This document shows positions 58,567 to 64,000 of a stretch of DNA of 64,000 nt, in pieces. Source of the DNA: Actinomucor elegans (taxonomy: Eukaryota > Mucoromycota > Mucoromycetes > Mucorales > Mucoraceae). A program made the translations under genes and the position numbers. Within the stretch, counting starts at the first letter, position 1. Each line of letters opens with the position of its first letter. The stretch lies in contig JAMSLZ010000009.1 in assembly GCA_026027325.1 (NCBI GenBank), forward strand, positions 248,001-312,000, written 5' to 3'. The notes below the pieces were generated by a model. That model ran no database searches and had not been told where the DNA came from. It saw only the letters and a list, made by a program, of their open reading frames with translations.

Positions 58567-61083
58567 CTGGGAAATAACGGAAAGGGCAAGTATATATTGG
58601 ACTCAGGTAATACTTTACTTTAAAGGATAATCAAAGCTGCCAAGTGATATGTAGGTAGCAGCACAAACAAGATTATCCTCGGACAGTAACTTCATTCTTC
58701 GACAAAATACATAGGAAATCACCATTTTAGTAAAAACAATTCTTACATGTACGGAACATAGATGATTGGTACTTTTAAATTACACTTTTTAATATGTGGT
58801 CAAATTTTGCGATTCCCAAGCTAAAAAACCAGTGTTATACAATGACATGATATTGCATGAAAAGATACAGGAACTTTCCATTAAAATGTCCAGGTAACCA
58901 CGCTTTTTTTCCCGCTTGTCGATCAAATATAGACGTCTGGTTTCAGTTTAATCCAGTTTGCAGATGGAACAAGGGACAAGAAAAAAGATGCTAGCCAGAA
59001 ATGACTCATACAACTGCAGTAAGATGAAACATTGGGAAATAGAAACCATCGGCCCTTGAGAGATTTTCAACCGAGATAAGGATATGATTTCCGAGCAATC
59101 CATAGAAGAAAATGGCCTCTTTGTAACCAACCAATTCTTGCTCTGTTATGCTAACGTGGGTAAATGTTGGAGGATTTCAATGAGAAAGCTTTGTATCTAT
59201 GTATGTATGTATGTATCTGGGCAGACATGTCAGCAATTGCTTCTTTATATTAAGCATAACATCCAAGAAATCATTATATATATATATATATTTACAACAT
59301 GTTAAGCCAATAAAGAGTAAATATACACTATTCGTTCAGTAATCACAATATTAACGATGAGCCATCAATTTTTAAAACAAAAAAAGGCATCATAATACCG
59401 ACGATGAAATGAGGCACAATTGGTCTTTGTACTTTAATAAAAGGGTCCATCCTACTCTCTATAAAGATCTACAATACATTTTTATAATAAACAAATGCGC
59501 TACTTTTTTTTTTTTTTTTTTGGTCATCTGGTATTATAAAAGCTTATTCTTTTTTGAATGATCTTAGTTTCATAATGATTAACCAAACCAACTCCGATTA
59601 TTCAGGGCTTTTGGTTCCCTGAAGTAACATTTAATAAAATAGATACGATTTGAAAGTAAAAATTTCTTTTCCAGAATGCTAATTATTAAAATCAAAGTTT
59701 AAGTATGCATGTATTATCTTGTGTATTATGGTTTCTATTTTCCGGTATAGGGTGTATATTTTATGATATGCCATGTAGAATCCCGTTTTGAAAATTTCAG
59801 AGGCGGTTTCAAGCACAAAAATATAAAAGATAAATATGATGGGTTAACCATAGAAAGAAAAAATAGAAATAATCGGCGATGAAGGATGAGAACTTCTTCA
59901 TTAAGAGATAGCTTGTTTGAGAGTGGCTACAATATGAGAAAGATGGAAAGGGGGGTTACAAAAAAATGTATACCACCTATCGCCTTGAACTCAAAAAATC
60001 ATTAATTAGCCAATGCTTTCATTTCATTTGCCAACTGCGATTGAAAAATATGTCCACCACCATGCATACTTTTGGTCAAACCACAAACCTCTTTAGTTCT
60101 GATGTATATATATATAGAACAAGTTACTTTCTTTTTAATAAAATAATATCAAAAGGGCTGATAAAGTTTTACTAGGACTAATCAGCTCGGACTATATATC
60201 GTTTCTGCTCCCTGAGGGGAGGAGGTTTTTTCATATTACGTTTTTTATGAGCCAAATGTCATTCAAAAGAAGGTTAAATTCTCCAGGATTTCTATTAATA
60301 TAATTATAGGCGCTATTGTGTATTCTCCGATATCTATAGCAATGATAATAACTTAGAAACAATTTAAGCCCTGAATTTTTTTATTTTTTTATTTAAGCAT
60401 GGCACTCTAATCAATACTAGATCTCTCGGTTAATCTCAATTCAATATCGCATTAGATGGGCATTCTATAAACAAAATGAGCTACTTTATCTAGAAAAACC
60501 TCAGATACCTCCAATAAGTTAGCATTCTCACAAGATCTACCTTCGTTTGTAAATATATTCCTTTCTATTCTCAAACGAGTTTTTTTTTTAAAAAAAAAGT
60601 GGAAGTTTCGCTAATCCAGAACGAGAGTTTATTGTAGCAAGTTTTCTTACAAGAATAACACTTGTTCATGTATAAATTGCAGATGATTCTGCTTGTATTC
60701 TACATAAATATAGGAAAAAACATTGCATAATAGCTCCTCGGGATTAAATTAACAAGGTTAATATGCCAAGGAATAATATGTTTTCTAAAATTATATATTC
60801 TGCCAAGCTTCATATTTGTTTCGGCATATGCAAGAAGGCATAATATGTATGCGCGTATATGAATGGCATGCATTGTATAAGCCGTGCTGCTCATACCCAG
60901 TAAAGGCATAAGACTAACCAACAAATGAAATATAGCCCAAGTTTTTCCACCAACGAGGACTGATTGGGTCAGATCATTCGGTAATCCAATTAGCTCTCGT
61001 TGTTCTATACTTGTGATTCATTTTTCCCCTTTTCTTTCTTTCTTTCTTTTTTTTTTTTTTTTTTTTTTTTTTCTTTATAACAA
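58567..61083. other. intergenic, about 2.5 kb, no gene seen
   Basis: AT-rich with poly-T and poly-A tracts near 59503-59521 and 61049-61072. A TATA-like run is at about 59274-59292 and a copy of the dispersed repeat at 60417-60480. The short plus and minus frames show no family. The F-box gene starts right after a long T-tract. Confidence 0.55.
60417..60480 (+). repeat. dispersed GATC-rich repeat copy
   Basis: Reads CTAGATCTCTCGGTTAATCT then CAATTCAATATCGCATTAGA and TGGGCATTCTATAAAC. One of the best copies. Confidence 0.5.
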
Positions 61084-62841
61084 ATGAACCTTCCTTGTGA
61101 AATTATAGAACTAATAGCAAGCAGCCTTCTTCAACACGATTATCAATACAAATGTCTTACTGTATCTTCACAGTGGTATGGACCTGTACATCGAGCGCTT
61201 TATAAATCGATCTACGTAAAAACACGGCACCAACTCAAATTATTATTGAAAGCACTTTTAACAAATCGCCAGCAAGGACTTTTAGTTCGACAAGTCTATT
61301 TGAACAAATCAATAAATGGGCATATAGTTGGTATCACAACCCAAGAATTGGATCAATTAACGATGCTGTGTCCTTTTATGGAAGTTTTGGACTTTGATCA
61401 GAAACTATGGAAGTATATTCAATTTCCATCAAAGCACCAACTACATCGACTACCGACCCTGACTCAACTAAAGACATTATCACAACCATCTATAAGTGGC
61501 CACTTGAAACAGTTATCGTTGCATGGAGAGCTTGTATCGCAGTTGTTCAATAACAATGCAGATACAGGAATGACCTGGATCAGTCTACTCCAACAAACAC
61601 CACAACTCACCAAACTCTGTCTAGACAGTTCACAAACTAAATCACATACCATACCTCTTTCATTGTATGATATGGAAACACTCCACAATAGCGTGCCTTT
61701 ATTAGACCATTTGGAATTGGTTGGATCATTTCGATTTCTTATTATCGATCCTACTACAATAGAACAAGTAGTACAACCAACCCTTATATCCATCTTGAAA
61801 TTGCAAGCAACCATACCCTCGCCATGGATTTATTACATGGCTCAAAAATACCCTCAACTACAACGATTAAACATGGAAGCATTACCGCAACCTCAAGACA
61901 AGAAGCCTTCTTTGTCTACACCTACTACTGCTACCACCAATAGTGCGTGTTGGGTTTTCTTTATGCTACTCCGCTGCTGTCCCCGACTCCGTCAACTGGA
62001 ACTCGACAGCGATACCGCCCAAAAGTACTTGACACCTACATTCTTCACCTTGGCACGAACTCACGGCAACCTTTGCCAGATTCACATCAAAGACTTGCCT
62101 TACCATGTGTTGAGTCGGGACAGTTTACAAGCGTTTGCTGATAGCGGGTGTGATTTGATCACAGGCTTGAGTACAGAAGTCATTGGTACCGATCTAGACA
62201 TCACCAACATATTAAAACCGCTTTCAAAGCTATCCCAATTAACACACCTTGCATTGTGCTGTGGACATCCTTATTTTGATTGTCCATTGGATCTGGTGCT
62301 AGATCAATGTCCTACCTTAACTTCGTTGACGGTACGATCAGCACATCTTACTGTACTACCTTCATCCAGCAACAAGCGTCAACACCATTTGAAATCCTTG
62401 CATCTCAGTACAGTCTCATTTGACTCCACCATATTTGATTATATGGGCCAATACTGTTTAGCGTTGAACCAATTACACATGTATGAATGCGATCAAACCA
62501 ACGAACGCAGCAATGTCCTACGTCTCTATATGCCTCAGAACGCGTTTGATTTGATCAAATTGAATGCAATACGTGTTGTACCACAACAGAACGTTCGGAT
62601 TGTATCCCTGATCCAAACCACACAGAGACGATGGTACCACGCTACAAGCAAGTGCCACCCCAAATTACAACGGTTCAATGACCGCCGATCGACCCTAGCT
62701 CAACAGTATTTCGATCATGGTATTCCACTTCAACATAACAATTGGCAAAAGGATTTGGCGTTAGGTCATATCACAATTGAATGTCAATCCGTTCAAAAGT
62801 GGGAATTAATTTGCAGTAATAACACCTTTAATGAATTTTGA
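61084..62841 (+). CDS. F-box protein with leucine-rich repeats
   Basis: A single exon encodes 585 aa. The N-terminus MNLPCEIIELIASSLLQHDY and LTVSSQWYGPVHRALYKSIY make up an F-box, which ties the protein to Skp1 and the SCF ubiquitin ligase. The rest is made of irregular leucine-rich repeats of about 26-28 residues, such as LTQLKTLSQPSISGHLKQLS, LRQLELDSD, LTHLALCCGHP and LHLSTVSFDS, which would bind the substrate. Its ATG follows a 24-base T-tract. The stop codon lies inside the last codons of the convergent phospholipase gene (14-base overlap of the two coding regions). The target protein cannot be predicted; F-box/LRR proteins are abundant in this lineage. Confidence 0.8.
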   Translation: MNLPCEIIELIASSLLQHDYQYKCLTVSSQWYGPVHRALYKSIYVKTRHQLKLLLKALLTNRQQGLLVRQVYLNKSINGHIVGITTQELDQLTMLCPFMEVLDFDQKLWKYIQFPSKHQLHRLPTLTQLKTLSQPSISGHLKQLSLHGELVSQLFNNNADTGMTWISLLQQTPQLTKLCLDSSQTKSHTIPLSLYDMETLHNSVPLLDHLELVGSFRFLIIDPTTIEQVVQPTLISILKLQATIPSPWIYYMAQKYPQLQRLNMEALPQPQDKKPSLSTPTTATTNSACWVFFMLLRCCPRLRQLELDSDTAQKYLTPTFFTLARTHGNLCQIHIKDLPYHVLSRDSLQAFADSGCDLITGLSTEVIGTDLDITNILKPLSKLSQLTHLALCCGHPYFDCPLDLVLDQCPTLTSLTVRSAHLTVLPSSSNKRQHHLKSLHLSTVSFDSTIFDYMGQYCLALNQLHMYECDQTNERSNVLRLYMPQNAFDLIKLNAIRVVPQQNVRIVSLIQTTQRRWYHATSKCHPKLQRFNDRRSTLAQQYFDHGIPLQHNNWQKDLALGHITIECQSVQKWELICSNNTFNEF

Positions 62842-64000
62842 TAAGTGTGGTTTCTATTTCATCTATAAACTGTAATAAAGCACGTTGTTCTGTACGTCCA
62901 AAAACAAACCCTACGATAAGACACACAGGTACAAGAAACGATACTAGGTTCATGCACGCGTTACCTAACACAGTGGTTAGCACCACCGACAATTGATGCT
63001 GATAAAACACGGTTGATAAAACAACCACTAACACATAGAGCATAAACTGCAATAGTACACAGAATCCAAATAGATACAATAAGCGGTTCGCTTGTACCTT
63101 TGCTCTTGTATAGTCTAACCTGAGCTCATGAAGGATATCATCGATGGTGTCGGGCGAAAGATGTGTATAACTGGGATCATGACAAAGTAAACCGAGGGTG
63201 GTACTAGTTTTGGTGAGATCAAATACGGCTAAAACACCAAAATGATCCGAGTAACACATATTGGAACCTGGGATCAGGTCTGTCATGACCACTTGAGCAT
63301 CGACACAGCAAAGTTCACTGGAAGAAAAGATGTAATCCAGACGTTTGCCTAGCGTTTTATCTGGATTGTTGTAGTAGCGAGAAAAGGTATTGAAGGGCGA
63401 ATTGCAAGTAAAGCCAAACAATTGGGTATAATCTTCACATCCAACGGGTTTGTGGGGCTCCCCGTGTAGATCCAACCAAGTATCACGCATAAAACCATGA
63501 TCGCAAATAAGACGATAGTTGAAAGAACTGGGTATACTATTGAAATCGCCACACTAAGAGTCTATTGTAAGTAAACTATCATGAAAGAGATCGCTTCCTA
63601 TTTGCAATTCTTTTTTTTTTTTCCTTACCATAATGATGTGTCGTCCCATGGCAGCAGAAGAGCGCAGCACATTGGCCAACTGCCAGCATTGAGTAGCTCG
63701 ATGTGCTTTGTATCGATCTTTGGGTCCATGGCCAGCGTGTAAATGCGTATTGAATATTTCCAAATAGCCTACGATGGGATGCTGCACAATGACTGAACCT
63801 ACACCTTTTCCTACATAATAATCACCATGTAAAAACCTCAAAGGCTTTCCATTGAGTGCGTATCGATGGTAAGAAGTGGAAAGAATTGGAAACTTGGACA
63901 AGATCGCTAATCCACTACCCAAGACACCACTGTTTTCGTTTTTTTTTTTTTAATGAGCATGATCATTAGTGTTAGATTGAATAGCGCGATATACCTGTAA
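62828..64000 (-). CDS. ISC1: inositolphosphosphingolipid phospholipase C / neutral sphingomyelinase, 5' part missing
   Basis: Partial gene; three exons lie in the window (63995-64000, 63629-63929, 62828-63553), and the 5' part is beyond the right edge. It hydrolyses inositol phosphosphingolipids to ceramide, in ER and mitochondrial membranes. The DNase I-like fold is clear: SGVLGSGLAILSKFPI, FNTHLHAGHG, CGDFNS with the metal/catalytic residues split by the intron, and the closing MCYSDHFG with the catalytic histidine. Two hydrophobic segments near the C-terminus (LLYLFGFCVLLQFMLYVLVVVL and LVSFLVPVCLIVGFVFG) anchor it, as in Isc1 and nSMase2. The last exon ends 14 bases inside the F-box coding region on the other strand. 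The first exon piece in the window has just 6 bases and joins in phase to give the Y-S of YSGV. Confidence 0.9.

Overview
The window is nuclear DNA from a filamentous fungus, most probably an early-diverging one of the Mucoromycota (Mucorales-like). The evidence is an AT-rich composition, many short GT-AG introns, pyrimidine-rich tracts before start codons, long poly-A/T runs between genes, and gene families typical of that group: a paladin-type phosphatase, a Ssb-like Hsp70, Whi2 and Nbp2-like proteins, a secreted trehalase and a CACTA element. I cannot name the species. I reconstructed most exon chains by hand. Where a codon total is given, the exons sum to a whole number of codons.

Layout. 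1-15 kb: a 16-exon paladin-like phosphatase with three CX5R cores (+), an SLC1/DAACS carboxylate or amino-acid symporter (+), a PTC7-like mitochondrial PP2C (-) and dihydrofolate synthase (-). 15.8-26 kb is the accessory zone. It holds a small membrane protein of a bacterial-looking family with an apparent one-base frameshift (-), a complete CACTA DNA transposon (16802-22040, 14-bp TIRs, AAG target duplication, 930-aa transposase plus a divergent 201-aa second gene), a decayed Tc1/IS630-like transposase, and a homeodomain gene with another apparent one-base frameshift (-).

28-44.9 kb: Ssb-like Hsp70 (-), mitochondrial-type nucleoside diphosphate kinase (+), an HSBP1-like coiled-coil microprotein (-), otubain (+), DNA primase small subunit (-), an Nbp2-like SH3 protein (-) and cytosolic inorganic pyrophosphatase (-). 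46-64 kb: ribosomal protein S6 (+), Whi2-like BTB protein (+), a membrane DnaJ of the DNAJB12/Hlj1 type (-), fibrillarin (-), acid trehalase (-), an F-box/LRR protein (+) and the 3' part of an inositolphosphosphingolipid phospholipase C/neutral sphingomyelinase (-), which runs off the right edge.

The genes are mostly unrelated housekeeping genes, as expected in a fungal chromosome. A loose functional overlap exists among growth and stress genes (trehalase, Whi2, Hsp70, DnaJ, HSBP1-like) and among ribosome biogenesis genes (RPS6, fibrillarin, Ssb-like Hsp70), but nothing shows co-regulation. The intergenic spaces, several of 2-3 kb, are AT-rich and carry homopolymer tracts and a dispersed degenerate short repeat present in both orientations.
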